From: Pedomonas sp051304405
GTDB taxonomy: Bacteria; Pseudomonadota; Alphaproteobacteria; Sphingomonadales; Sphingomonadaceae
DNA: 64,000 nucleotides
Reading direction: 5' to 3'
Assembly: GCF_051304405.1 (NCBI RefSeq)
Contig: NZ_JBPPGG010000001.1
Span: forward strand, 124,001-188,000
Shown here: positions 9,196-17,414 of the stretch, piece by piece
Numbering within the stretch: position 1 is the first letter of the stretch
How the letters are laid out: every line of letters starts with the position of its first letter
Position numbers and translations under genes: made by a program
The notes under the pieces: generated by a model
Seen by the model: the letters and a program-made list of their open reading frames with translations, nothing else
What the model was told of the DNA's origin: nothing
Database searches by the model: none

Positions 9196-9236
9196 CTTGC
9201 GCGCGGTCAGGCGGCACGCTGCCCTGACCGCCGCAA
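9196..9236 (+). terminator. Hairpin downstream of the TonB receptor
   Basis: Arms GGTCAGG and CCTGACC, extended outward by CTTGCG...CGCAAG-like pairing, start 14 bases after the receptor stop. No T-run follows, so termination is only probable. Confidence 0.4.
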
Positions 9237-9479
9237 GACAGATCGGGCAGGAAACAGGATCACAACAAGCCAAAAACCGGAATTCCTGAAAACCGGTACT
9301 CCTCAAGGCCTTCCTGACTCACAGCGGTCGTGCTGCCCCTCACCTTGCACGACCGTTTTCTTTTGCCCGGGACAGGGCTCCATGATCCAACCACCGTCCC
9401 TCGATTCTATCTCCTTCGAGAGGCTGGTCGGCTTACAAGATACGTGAACCAACTGAACACGTGGGACGAAACTGCCCCC
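9237..9479. other. Intergenic stretch without a recognisable gene
   Basis: Base composition drops from GC-rich to near-even across this stretch. Short open frames exist but have no ribosome site or family resemblance. It marks the left border of the lower-GC patch that runs to tRNA-Val. Confidence 0.4.
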
Positions 9480-10253
9480 TTATTTCCTTACTGCCAAGCG
9501 CTTGAGGTACTCATCAACGTATAAGCCCCATTCGATCTCCGCTTCGTGGTGATATCCGTCGGCATCAATAACGCTGCCAGTTCCCTCAAGCACCAAGCGG
9601 GCTATATGCGGGCCGTTTTTGAGGTTCGACAGAGCCTTTAAACAATTGAGAAAATCTAATCCGTCCGGTGCCAGAGAATCACAGCGGACCAACAAGCGCT
9701 CTATGTCCTGATCCTCACCGCCGAAACGCAGCATGTAGCGGCTAATACAGTATTCAATCGCCTCTCGCTCCAGCGGATGATATTCGCCATCGCAACACGC
9801 CATAAAAACAAGAATAAGCGCCTTGTCTTCCATCAGGAGAGCGCCTTGCTGACGCAATGCTTCGAAGTGAGGAAGAGGATCCAGGAGTTCGCCGGTGGCG
9901 ATGTCCATTAACTCTTCGAAGCGGTCCACCCGGAAACTACGATAAGCCTGCCGTTCATGGCAAAATGCGTGAACAAGCTCAATCGTGCCATAACCGGAGA
10001 GCTTGCGACAGGTAATGCGCCGCTCGGAGCGCTCGCCTTTTGCATCTCTATAGACTGCGAAGCCGGCCCATCCTCTTGATTTGTCGCGCCCACCAGCGCC
10101 CGGGAGCAGATCGTCCGCGGCACCCAGTTTGGGCATTCGCCCTGCCGGAAGCGATGGCGTAACCTTCAAGCGCCGCACGGAACGCATCAGTTTCGACTGG
10201 AGGATCACCAGTCCACCCGGAGATGCCAGGCTGTTCGATGTCAGTGAAACCAT
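9480..10253 (-). CDS. WYL-like plus TerB-like domain protein (unknown function)
   Basis: A 257-residue protein from ATG 10253, which has GGTGG a few bases upstream; an upstream ATG at 10304 is the alternative. The middle (about residues 75-140) reads like a WYL domain: a Y-x-D-x-x-G-x-x-S element (FAVYRDAKGERSERRI), a cysteine and an RSFRVDRF segment typical of the WYL strand that contacts ligands or nucleic acid. The C-terminal third (ALILVFMACCDGEYHPLERE onward) resembles the helical TerB/tellurite-resistance fold with its acidic DGEYHPLE motif. Both domains are common in stress and defence proteins. The gene is much less GC-rich than its neighbours and is alone, beside a tRNA gene, which suggests acquisition by transfer. 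Domain calls are by eye. Confidence 0.62.
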   Translation of the reverse strand: MVSLTSNSLASPGGLVILQSKLMRSVRRLKVTPSLPAGRMPKLGAADDLLPGAGGRDKSRGWAGFAVYRDAKGERSERRITCRKLSGYGTIELVHAFCHERQAYRSFRVDRFEELMDIATGELLDPLPHFEALRQQGALLMEDKALILVFMACCDGEYHPLEREAIEYCISRYMLRFGGEDQDIERLLVRCDSLAPDGLDFLNCLKALSNLKNGPHIARLVLEGTGSVIDADGYHHEAEIEWGLYVDEYLKRLAVRK

Positions 10254-10689
10254 AATGCCACCATCTTTTATACATGGTTTACTGCTAACTACGCCCGACA
10301 CCACATCCTACTGAAGAAATCATACCCACCAGACGAACCGGTTGAATGAGTCAACTACCGTCATCGCACTACCGTATACTTTAAGTTAGTTAACAGAACG
10401 GTTACTCGTTTTGATTTTTTTTGGGGTGGGTGCCGAACTACAGACTGAGAAGCCACCTGTTCATCATCAGGCGGCAGAAAATAGAGACCATATTTTTTAC
10501 GTTCAGCAAGAACTGCGCTGCTATTCATTGAGTAACCCCGGACCGATATCGCCCGATACGATCAGGTAAAACCGCACTCATTTGACTGAATCTCGAAATT
10601 TATTAGCGGCTTTGAAATGCCCTCGCCTGAAACAGCAAAAGCGCGCCGAAGCACGCTTGGGTATGCTTAGCGATTTCAGGGGGTTGAAA
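10254..10689. other. Low-GC intergenic region between tRNA-Val and the WYL/TerB gene
   Basis: About 430 bases of unusually low GC for this chromosome. I see no open frame with a ribosome site, no transposase remnant and no repeat of the tRNA 3' end that would prove an attachment site. A TATAAA on the minus strand just upstream of ATG 10253 could serve the WYL/TerB gene. Confidence 0.4.
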
Positions 10690-10764
10690 TGGTGGGCGTG
10701 GCAAGGATTGAACTTGCGACCCCTGCGATGTCAACACAGTGCTCTACCACTGAGCTACACGCCC
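10690..10764 (-). tRNA. tRNA-Val (anticodon GAC)
   Basis: Read on the minus strand the gene starts GGGCGTGTAGCTCAG, with acceptor arms GGGCGTG/CACGCCC, a D-loop with AGTGGTAGAGC, anticodon stem CTGTG/CGCAG around loop TTGACAT, a T-loop GTTCAAT and an encoded CCA. The loop gives anticodon GAC, hence valine. The 75-base length is normal. Its 3' end faces the low-GC patch. Confidence 0.95.
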
Positions 10765-10888
10765 ACCCGGGTCAATCCGACGGCAGCGCCGTCCGGAGGT
10801 CGGCCTTATACCCCAGTTTCTTTCAAACGCAAGACCCGATTTCGAGATTTTTTGCATGCCCTTCCCCCCCTGCCCTCGGCCCCGGCGC

Positions 10889-11926
10889 CTAGCTGTGCCG
10901 GGCACCGAACAGCCGGTCCCGCACCGGCACCGCCACCGCCGGATCGTCGGCGAAGACGCCATCAACGCCCAGTTGCAGGAACAGCGCCAGCTCCGCCGCT
11001 GCGTCGCCGCGTACGGCCGGGTCGACACCCTCCCCATCGGCCTGCGCGCCCGCCTGCCAGCGGCGCGGCAGGAAGGCGTTCTCGCTGCGGAAGGTCCAGA
11101 CGTGCACCAGGAGCCCCGCCGCATGGGCGTCGCGTACCAGGGCGGTGAGTGCCAGAAGGTCATTGTCCGGCCCCCTCGGCACCATCATGTCCTTGGCAAC
11201 ACCGATGGCGTCGGCATAGGTGGCGATCTCCGCCAACCCCGCGGGGCTTGCCATGTCGGCATAGGTGCGGCGCTCGCCCGCCAGCACGGCGTCAAAGGGC
11301 GCGCCGTCCGCCTCCATCAGCTGCACCAGCGGCACCCGGGTCTGGCGGCGCAGCACCTTGAGGTTCCCCACCTCGAAGGACTGGAGAAACACCGGCGCAT
11401 CCGGCCCCTCGTAACCGTGCTCCGCCAGCAGCCGCAACAGGCCGGGCTCCAGCGGCAGGCCGATGCCGGCGAAGTAGCTGGGATGCTTGGTCTCGATGTA
11501 GAGGCCAATGACGCGACCCGTCTCCCGCTCCTTGCGGCGGACAAGCGCGATGATCTCCTCCAGCGTCGGAATGGTCTCCTGCCCGTCATAGGCCGTGTTG
11601 GCGGGGCGCACCTCCGGCAGCCGCTCCCGCGCCCGCAGCCGCTTCAGCTCGGCAAGGGTGAAATCCTCGGTGAACCAGCCGGTCACGGACCGGCCGTCGA
11701 TGATCCGGGTCGTGCGCCGCTCGGCGAACTCCGGGTGCAGGGCCACGTCGGTCGTGCCGCTGATTTCGTTCTCGTGGCGGGCCACCAGCACGCCGTCTTT
11801 TGTCGAGACGAGATCGGGCTCGATATAGTCGACCCCCAGATCAATGGCCCGCTCATAGGCGGCAAGCGTGTGCTCGGGCCGCTCGGCGCTGGCGCCCCGG
11901 TGCGCGATGACGATCGGCCGATTCAC
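10889..11926 (-). CDS. ugpQ: Glycerophosphodiester phosphodiesterase
   Basis: A 345-residue protein starting at GTG 11926 (NRPIVIAHRGASAERPEHTL), with a GGGGGA ribosome site upstream. The GDPD signature HRG-x5-PENT-like segment (HRGASAERPEHT) is at the start. The metal-binding pair (DYIEPDLVSTKDG) and the general-acid His in LVARHENE follow. Later strands include IGLYIETKHPSYF and VHVWTFRSENAFLP. It hydrolyses glycerophosphodiesters to glycerol-3-phosphate and an alcohol. No signal peptide is seen from this start, so it is probably cytoplasmic, though periplasmic relatives of this length exist. It follows cpdR on the same strand, about 100 bases downstream. Confidence 0.87.
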   Translation of the reverse strand: MNRPIVIAHRGASAERPEHTLAAYERAIDLGVDYIEPDLVSTKDGVLVARHENEISGTTDVALHPEFAERRTTRIIDGRSVTGWFTEDFTLAELKRLRARERLPEVRPANTAYDGQETIPTLEEIIALVRRKERETGRVIGLYIETKHPSYFAGIGLPLEPGLLRLLAEHGYEGPDAPVFLQSFEVGNLKVLRRQTRVPLVQLMEADGAPFDAVLAGERRTYADMASPAGLAEIATYADAIGVAKDMMVPRGPDNDLLALTALVRDAHAAGLLVHVWTFRSENAFLPRRWQAGAQADGEGVDPAVRGDAAAELALFLQLGVDGVFADDPAVAVPVRDRLFGARHS

Positions 11927-12026
11927 GTGTGTCCCCCATGGTGCGTTGCCGGCAGGGCAGATGACCCCGCCCAGCCTATAGCGGCGATTGCAACGCGGCG
12001 AAACCGCCCGGCCGCCCGCCAGCCAC

Positions 12027-12386
12027 TCAGGCGGCGAGCATCCGTTCGATCTCGGAGATAAGTTCGCGCAGATGGAAGGGCTTTGACAGCACCTTGCTGT
12101 TCGGGGTCTTGCCCGCCCCCCGGCTGAGCGCGACAGCGGCAAACCCGGTGATGAACACCACCTGCATGTGGGGCGCGAGCGCCGCCGCCCGCTGCGCCAG
12201 CTCGATGCCGTCCATCTCCGGCATCACGATGTCCGTCAGCAGCAGGTCGAACGTGCCGGTCGCGATCAGAGGCAGGGCCGCGGTGCCCCGGTCCACCGCC
12301 TCCACTTCATAGCCGGCGCGCTCGATCGCCTTGGCGAGGAACGCCCGCATCGAATCATCGTCTTCGGCCAAGAGAATCTTAACCAC
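12027..12386 (-). CDS. cpdR: CpdR, single-domain response regulator of cell-cycle proteolysis
   Basis: A 119-residue receiver nearly identical in style to alphaproteobacterial CpdR: ILLAEDDDSMRAFLAKA at the start, phospho-acceptor Asp52 in LLLTDIVMPEMDGIELA, then FITGFAAVAL and the ending SKPFHLRELISEIERMLA. Known CpdR, when unphosphorylated, directs the ClpXP protease to cell-pole substrates and is controlled by the CckA-ChpT relay. The divergent gene is N-formylglutamate amidohydrolase and a tRNA-Val lies nearby, the same neighbourhood known from other alphaproteobacteria, which supports the call. Confidence 0.9.
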   Translation of the reverse strand: MVKILLAEDDDSMRAFLAKAIERAGYEVEAVDRGTAALPLIATGTFDLLLTDIVMPEMDGIELAQRAAALAPHMQVVFITGFAAVALSRGAGKTPNSKVLSKPFHLRELISEIERMLAA

Positions 12387-12499
12387 CGGACGTCTCGCTC
12401 CCGTTATTGCCCAGACAGAATCCGCATTGGCACCGACCGAAATCCTCTCACCGGAAGTTTAAGATTGCGTGTGCAGTTTTTGGCCCGCATCCTGTTGGC

Positions 12500-13408
12500 A
12501 TGGTTATGGATCATCCTGCCGAAACATTAAACCGTCCGTATCAGATTCAACGGCCAGCGGGCGCGTGTGCTCCGCTGATCATCGCATCCCCTCACAGTGG
12601 TACGGTTTATCCGCCGGACTTCCTGCGCCGTTCGCGTCTCGACCTCCGGCTGCTGCGCCGGTCGGAGGATGCGTTCGTGGACGAGCTGGTGGCGGACGCC
12701 CCTGCCCTGGGGCTGCCGCTCATCTGCGCGCGCTATGCCCGCGCCTATGTGGACCTGAACCGCGCGCCCGACGAGCTGGACCCGACCATGTTCACCGAGC
12801 CGCTGCCCGCCTATACCCGCAGCGTGACGGAACGCGTCGCGGCGGGCCTCGGGGTGGTGCCTCGCGTGGCCGGGGTCGGCCTCGACATCTACCACACCAA
12901 GCTGCCGCTGGGCGAAGCCCTGGCGCGGGTGGAGACGGTCCATGCCCCCTACCACGCAGCCCTGCGCCAGCTGATCGAGGACGCCCGCCGCGCCCATGGC
13001 TACGCCCTGCTGCTGGACTGCCATTCCATGCCCTCGGCGGCCCTGCCGAAATCGTGCGGTTCAGGGTCACCCCGTCCCCACATCATCCTCGGCAACCGCT
13101 GGGGGGAGAGCTGCGCGCCGTCCGTGCTGGCACTGGTGCGGAATGCGATGGAGGCGGAGGGCTACTGCACCGCGCTCAACACCCCCTATTCGGGCGGTTA
13201 CACCACCGAGATCTACGGCCAGCCCGAGCGCAACGTTCATGTGGTGCAGATCGAGATCGACCGCAGCCTCTACATGTCCGAGTTGCACCTGACGCGCACG
13301 GCCGGGCTCGCCACGCTGCGCCGCAACCTAGCCCGCATTTTCCAAGTCATCCGGGATGGGCTGCCGGCGCTCAACCTGGGCGCGCCCCTGCGCCCGGCGG
13401 CGGAGTAG
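12500..13408 (+). CDS. N-formylglutamate amidohydrolase family protein
   Basis: About 302 residues from ATG 12500 (MVMDHPAETLNRP; ATG 12506 is equally possible). Family motifs: PLIIASPHSGTVYP near the start, a catalytic-region DLNR (YVDLNRAPDEL), DCHSMPS in the middle and a late NTPYSGGYTTE plus QIEIDRSLYM. The family removes formate from N-formylglutamate, the last step of one histidine degradation route, but here no hut genes are near and its constant partner is cpdR. Its true role in that pairing is not settled. It is transcribed divergently from cpdR with a 113-base promoter region. Confidence 0.88.
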   Translation: MVMDHPAETLNRPYQIQRPAGACAPLIIASPHSGTVYPPDFLRRSRLDLRLLRRSEDAFVDELVADAPALGLPLICARYARAYVDLNRAPDELDPTMFTEPLPAYTRSVTERVAAGLGVVPRVAGVGLDIYHTKLPLGEALARVETVHAPYHAALRQLIEDARRAHGYALLLDCHSMPSAALPKSCGSGSPRPHIILGNRWGESCAPSVLALVRNAMEAEGYCTALNTPYSGGYTTEIYGQPERNVHVVQIEIDRSLYMSELHLTRTAGLATLRRNLARIFQVIRDGLPALNLGAPLRPAAE

Positions 13409-13472
13409 GCCCGCCCTCGCGCCCCACAAAAGGCCGACAGAAAAACAGGACGACCGAATAACAAAGACCGGA

Positions 13473-13508
13473 TAAAAAAAGGCCACTCTACCGGGAGGCA
13501 AAGTGGCC
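13473..13508 (-). terminator. Rho-independent terminator downstream of the ZnuD-like receptor
   Basis: On the minus strand arms GGCCACT and AGTGGCC (7 bp, perfect) around a 14-base loop are followed at once by a run of seven T. It lies about 195 bases after the receptor stop, so the transcript has a long 3' tail. The space between holds no convincing gene. Confidence 0.8.
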
Positions 13509-13701
13509 AGGGTTCAGGGAGGAAATCGCGCACTCGTTGAAGCACGCCAGAGCGATAACGCACATTGCCGCTCCATGCTTCCTAGATAGGATGCGCTACT
13601 GTGGCCTACAAGGCAACTTCCTCTCAAATTCATTCATCAGCAACACAATATCGTTGCGCAACGGCAACCATTTCGCGCCGGATGTCCCCTTGCCCGGCCG
13701 G

Positions 13702-15831
13702 TCAGAACCCCAGATGCAGGTTCAGCCGGATGTCGCGGCCTGACAGCGGCGCCAGATCCTTGAGGAAGGAGGCATGGCGGCGCGCCGTCACGTCGAACAG
13801 GTTGTTGGCCTGCAACCGCACCGTCACGTCGCGATCGTGGCCCCAGGGGCGCCAGGCCGCCGACAGGTTGACCATGGTGTAGCCGTCCGTCGGCAGCTCG
13901 TTGGGCGCGACGCGCTTCTGATCGTCCGCCACCTCCACCTCGGCCCGGGCATCCAGCCGATCCGACTGGGCCTCCAGCCCGGCCCGCACCCGCTTGGCCG
14001 GAATGCGCGGCAGCGGGGTATCGGTCTTGAGGTTGGTGGCGCGGGTATAATCGGCCACCGCATCGGCAACGAAGGTCCACCCCGCCACCGTGCCCAGCGT
14101 CAGGGCGCCCTCCAGCTCCACGCCGGTATAGCGGGCGTCGGTCTGGGTGTACCGGTAGACCGGCAGACCGTCCCTGACCGCGCCGGTCGCCTGCTCGTAG
14201 ATGTAATCGTCGAAGCGGCTCCAGTAGACGCTGACACCGAGGCTGTAGAGGTCGGTCTCGGTGCGCACCCAGCCTTCCGCGCCCCAGGCCTTTTCCGTGC
14301 CGAACGAATCGTCGCCCACCAGATAGTTGCGCGTCGCCATATGCGGCCCGTCGGCGTACAGTTCATCGACCGAAGGCGCGCGGGTGGTGCGCGACAGGCT
14401 GATCCCCGTGCGCCAGGTGTCGCCAAGGCGGTAAACGCCGCCGAGAGACGCGCTCAGGGCATCGAACGAGCGGCCGCGCCGGCCCTCCGCCTCGATGTCG
14501 TTGAACTCGTAACGCAGCGCACCCTCGATGGTGAGAGGGCCAAACTGCCCCTCCTGCAACGCGAAAACGCCCAGCTGGTCCGTCTTGTTGCGCGGCAGGT
14601 AGGCCTCCTCGCCCGTCGCCTTCATCTTGCGCGACAGCCCCTGCACGCCGATCGCGCCGCGCCAGGCCCCGCGCTGGCGCTGCACCAGCTCCAGCCGCCC
14701 CTCGTAACCGCGCACGTCAAAGCGGGTGCCGATCTCGCTGCCTTCCAGCTCGAAATGCCGGTAATCGGCCCAGCCGAAGCGCAGCTTCGCCTCCTCGATG
14801 AAGCCGGTATCGAAGCGGTAGCCGCCCTTCAGATCGACCCGCACCTGCTTCAGGTCGATGCGAACGTCATCCTCGCCGCCGTGACCGTTCTCGTGATCGT
14901 GATCGTGATCGTGATCGTGATCATGATCGTGGTCGTGATCGTGGTCGGCCGCGTCGCCTCCATGGGAATGACCCGGCACGCCGTAGCGGGTGTCATAGAG
15001 GCTCACCGCCGCGCCGAGATAGCCCTGGTCGAACAGGCGGGTCAGGCCCGCCGAGGCCGTCTTGGTCCGCACGGCGCTGTTCTTCAGCTTGCCGCGGGCC
15101 TCCTCTTCCTCGTGGCCGTGGTCGTGATCCTCGCCCTCGCCCGCATGTTCCTGTTCCCGGAAGGCGCGGGATTCCGCGAAACCGCCGATCCGCATGTCGT
15201 TCGTGTCGCGGAAGGAGCCGCCCACATGCGCCACCCACGAAGGCGTCAGGGCCGCCGTCAGCCCCGCGCCCACGCTCTTCTCGTCAGCGGCGGTACCGAA
15301 GATGGCCTGCATCTCGCCTTCGATGTCGGCCGCCGGTGCCTTGGTCGGAATCCGCCGGTCGATCTGGTTGACGACGCCCCCAACGGCCGACGAGCCGTAG
15401 AGCAGCGTCGCCGGTCCGCGCAGCACCTCCACCCGCTCCGAGGTGAGCGGGTCGCTGGAGACCGCATGGTCGGGCGAGGAGCCGGAGGCATCCACGTTGC
15501 CGATGCCGTCCATGAGAATGCGCACCCGCTCCCCCTGGAAGCCGCGCAGAACCGGCCGCGAGGCACCCGGCCCGAAGGACGTTGCGCTCACCCCCGGCAG
15601 GCCTGCCAGCGTCTCGCCGATGGTGCCCTGCATGGAGCGCTGAAGTGCATCCGCGCTGAGGACGGACGTGGCCTGAAGTGCCTCCAGCCGCTCGCGGCGC
15701 AGGGGTGCGGAAACAATGATGTCGGCGACTTCACCATGGGCCGGTTTGGCGTCCTCGGCATAAGCCGAACTGGCCAGACTCAAGGCGGAAACGCTCACAC
15801 CGAACAGAAAAAAGCGGGAAGAAAACATCAT
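13702..15831 (-). CDS. znuD: His/Asp-rich TonB-dependent receptor, ZnuD-like zinc importer
   Basis: A 709-residue outer-membrane receptor. A signal peptide (MMFSSRFFLFGVSVSALSLA, cleaved near SAYAED) precedes ADIIVSAP (TonB box region), the plug (LPGVSATSFGPGASRPVLRG, ERVEVLRGPATLLYGSSAVG) and a barrel ending RLNLHLGF. Two extracellular-loop insertions are packed with metal ligands: about residues 228-245 (EHAGEGEDHDHGHEEEEA) and about 285-325, where His and Asp alternate some nine times. This is the pattern of ZnuD, which imports zinc. A palindrome matching the Zur-box form lies 36 bases upstream of the start, which links expression to zinc starvation. Other divalent metals remain possible. 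Confidence 0.88.
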   Translation of the reverse strand: MMFSSRFFLFGVSVSALSLASSAYAEDAKPAHGEVADIIVSAPLRRERLEALQATSVLSADALQRSMQGTIGETLAGLPGVSATSFGPGASRPVLRGFQGERVRILMDGIGNVDASGSSPDHAVSSDPLTSERVEVLRGPATLLYGSSAVGGVVNQIDRRIPTKAPAADIEGEMQAIFGTAADEKSVGAGLTAALTPSWVAHVGGSFRDTNDMRIGGFAESRAFREQEHAGEGEDHDHGHEEEEARGKLKNSAVRTKTASAGLTRLFDQGYLGAAVSLYDTRYGVPGHSHGGDAADHDHDHDHDHDHDHDHDHENGHGGEDDVRIDLKQVRVDLKGGYRFDTGFIEEAKLRFGWADYRHFELEGSEIGTRFDVRGYEGRLELVQRQRGAWRGAIGVQGLSRKMKATGEEAYLPRNKTDQLGVFALQEGQFGPLTIEGALRYEFNDIEAEGRRGRSFDALSASLGGVYRLGDTWRTGISLSRTTRAPSVDELYADGPHMATRNYLVGDDSFGTEKAWGAEGWVRTETDLYSLGVSVYWSRFDDYIYEQATGAVRDGLPVYRYTQTDARYTGVELEGALTLGTVAGWTFVADAVADYTRATNLKTDTPLPRIPAKRVRAGLEAQSDRLDARAEVEVADDQKRVAPNELPTDGYTMVNLSAAWRPWGHDRDVTVRLQANNLFDVTARRHASFLKDLAPLSGRDIRLNLHLGF
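14891..14946. repeat. Hexanucleotide microsatellite encoding His-Asp repeats
   Basis: About nine imperfect tandem copies of a six-base unit (GATCGT on this strand, CACGAT as coded) lie inside the receptor gene at residues 296-314. Each unit adds one His-Asp pair, so replication slippage would change the number of metal ligands without shifting the frame. Confidence 0.85.
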
Positions 15832-15866
15832 CGCTACGACCCCCGAAATACACGCAGCGAAGGCTT

Positions 15867-15887
15867 AAATGTTATGTTATCACATGT
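15867..15887. promoter_or_regulatory. Zur-box-like palindrome upstream of znuD
   Basis: The core TGTTATGTTATCACA is an imperfect palindrome and close to the zinc-uptake-regulator consensus TGTTATANTATAACA. It lies 36 bases upstream of the znuD start, where a repressor would block transcription. It could also affect the glycosyltransferase read in the other direction. Confidence 0.72.
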
Positions 15888-16039
15888 CAACCGCTGCAAT
15901 CGGCCGGGCCGCGAAATTGGCTCGACTCGTCCCGTCACCGGGGTGTTGCCACAGAAATTCCACAACGGCAGCGCATGAACGTGGGCAGAAAGACGTATGC
16001 GTTTGCCCCCGTCGTCTGAAAACGCAGAGGGATTCTCTC

Positions 16040-17329
16040 GTGCAAATCCGCAGCAGCCGCGACACGCAGTCGCGACCGGACATGGGCGTGGCTTCCCGGA
16101 CCTTCGGCGCGCTTCCGGCCTCCGGCCTGCCCGCGTCCGGCTCCCGGCCCGATGTGGCCATTCTCATCTATGATTTGCGGGCGTCCGGCGTCGTTCGCAA
16201 CGCGCTGCGCATCGCGGAGTGCGCGGCGGCAGCCGGACTGCGCTGCGATGTGGTGGTGGTGCAGGACGAGGGCGATTTCCGCCCCTGCGATTGCCCGCAT
16301 ATCCGCATCGTCTCCCTGAAGACCAAGGCGTCCCCCAACCGGTTCCTTGGCACCTTGAGCGCGACCGTTCCCTTGCGCGCCTATCTGCGCCGGTACCGCC
16401 CCCGCGTGCTGTTCTCGGCAGGCAACCACATTCACCCGCTGGCGGCCATGGCCTGTTTCCAGCTGGCGGATGCGCCGCGCCTGGTCATGCGGGCGTCCAA
16501 CGACATCACCCATGCCCGCCGCGGCGGCTGGGAATCGGTGCTCTCCCGGACGCTGGCGCTGAGCACCCGCCCCCTGCTGCGCACCATGTTCGCACGGGCG
16601 GACCGCGTTGTCTCCGTCTCGGAGGAGCTGGCGAGCGATCTCGTCCGCCATCTCGGCCTGCCCCGGGACAACATCGCCATCATCAAGAACGGCATCGATG
16701 TCGGCCGCATCGGTCAACTGGCGCGCGCGGAGATCGACCACCCCTGGTTCGCGCCCGGTGCACCGCCCGTCATTCTGGGCACCGGCCGCCTGCACCGCCA
16801 GAAGAACTTCCCCCTGCTCATCCGCGCCTTTGCCCGGCTGCGGCAGCGGCAGGCCGCGCGGCTGCTGATTCTCGGCACCGGCCCCGAGGAAACCCGGCAG
16901 GAGCTGCTGGCCCTGGCCGCCAGCCTCGGCGTTGGCGAGGATGTGGAGCTTCCCGGCTACGTGGACAATCCCTTCGCCTACATGCGCCGGGCGGCGCTCT
17001 TCGTCCTATCCTCGTCGTGGGAGGGGATGAGCAACGCGCTGCTGGAGGCCATGGCCTGCGGGTGCCCGGTTGTCTCCACCCGCTGCCCCACCGGAACGGT
17101 GGAGGTGCTGGCCAACGGCCGCTACGGCCCGCTGGTGGAAATCGAGAACGCCGACGCCCTGGCCGACGCCATGCGCTGGCGGCTGGCCCAGCCGCGTCAG
17201 TCCGACCGGCTGGTTGCCCGCGCCCAGGAATACGACCTTGGCCGCGCGCTGGCGGCCTACACCGACCTCCTGCTGGCGGAGACCCGCACGCAGCGCGACC
17301 GGCCTGCCTCGCTCGCGCAGGCCGCCTGA
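16040..17329 (+). CDS. GT4-family glycosyltransferase
   Basis: About 429 residues from GTG 16040, chosen because AGAGGG lies eight bases before it; ATG 16082 (MGVASRTFGAL) is an alternative. The N-terminal Rossmann half starts at DVAILIYDLRASGVVRNALR. The C-terminal nucleotide-sugar-binding half has the GT4 pattern ILGTGRLHRQKNFPLLIRAF, LLILGTGPEE, ELPGYVDNPFAYM and the E-x7-E motif (SSWEGMSNALLEAMACGCPV). No membrane segment or signal is visible, so it works on the cytoplasmic face. It faces the CDP-alcohol cassette end to end and may add sugar to the same product. The sugar donor is unknown. Confidence 0.86.
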   Translation: MQIRSSRDTQSRPDMGVASRTFGALPASGLPASGSRPDVAILIYDLRASGVVRNALRIAECAAAAGLRCDVVVVQDEGDFRPCDCPHIRIVSLKTKASPNRFLGTLSATVPLRAYLRRYRPRVLFSAGNHIHPLAAMACFQLADAPRLVMRASNDITHARRGGWESVLSRTLALSTRPLLRTMFARADRVVSVSEELASDLVRHLGLPRDNIAIIKNGIDVGRIGQLARAEIDHPWFAPGAPPVILGTGRLHRQKNFPLLIRAFARLRQRQAARLLILGTGPEETRQELLALAASLGVGEDVELPGYVDNPFAYMRRAALFVLSSSWEGMSNALLEAMACGCPVVSTRCPTGTVEVLANGRYGPLVEIENADALADAMRWRLAQPRQSDRLVARAQEYDLGRALAAYTDLLLAETRTQRDRPASLAQAA

Positions 17330-17414
17330 GGGCAGAGCGCAGGCGTTCCTGAGTGTTCGCCGGGGCCCTATGCGCCGGGTCCCTATGCGCCGGGGCCCTG
17401 ACGCGACCGCACGA

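Noticed and set aside
9330..9524. 64-codon frame beside the WYL/TerB gene
   Set aside because: No ribosome site and no resemblance; it overlaps the 3' end of the WYL/TerB gene.
10254..10689. Attachment-site repeat of the tRNA-Val 3' end
   Set aside because: I looked for a second copy of the tRNA 3' sequence to the left and saw none, and there is no integrase; an integration event remains only a suspicion.
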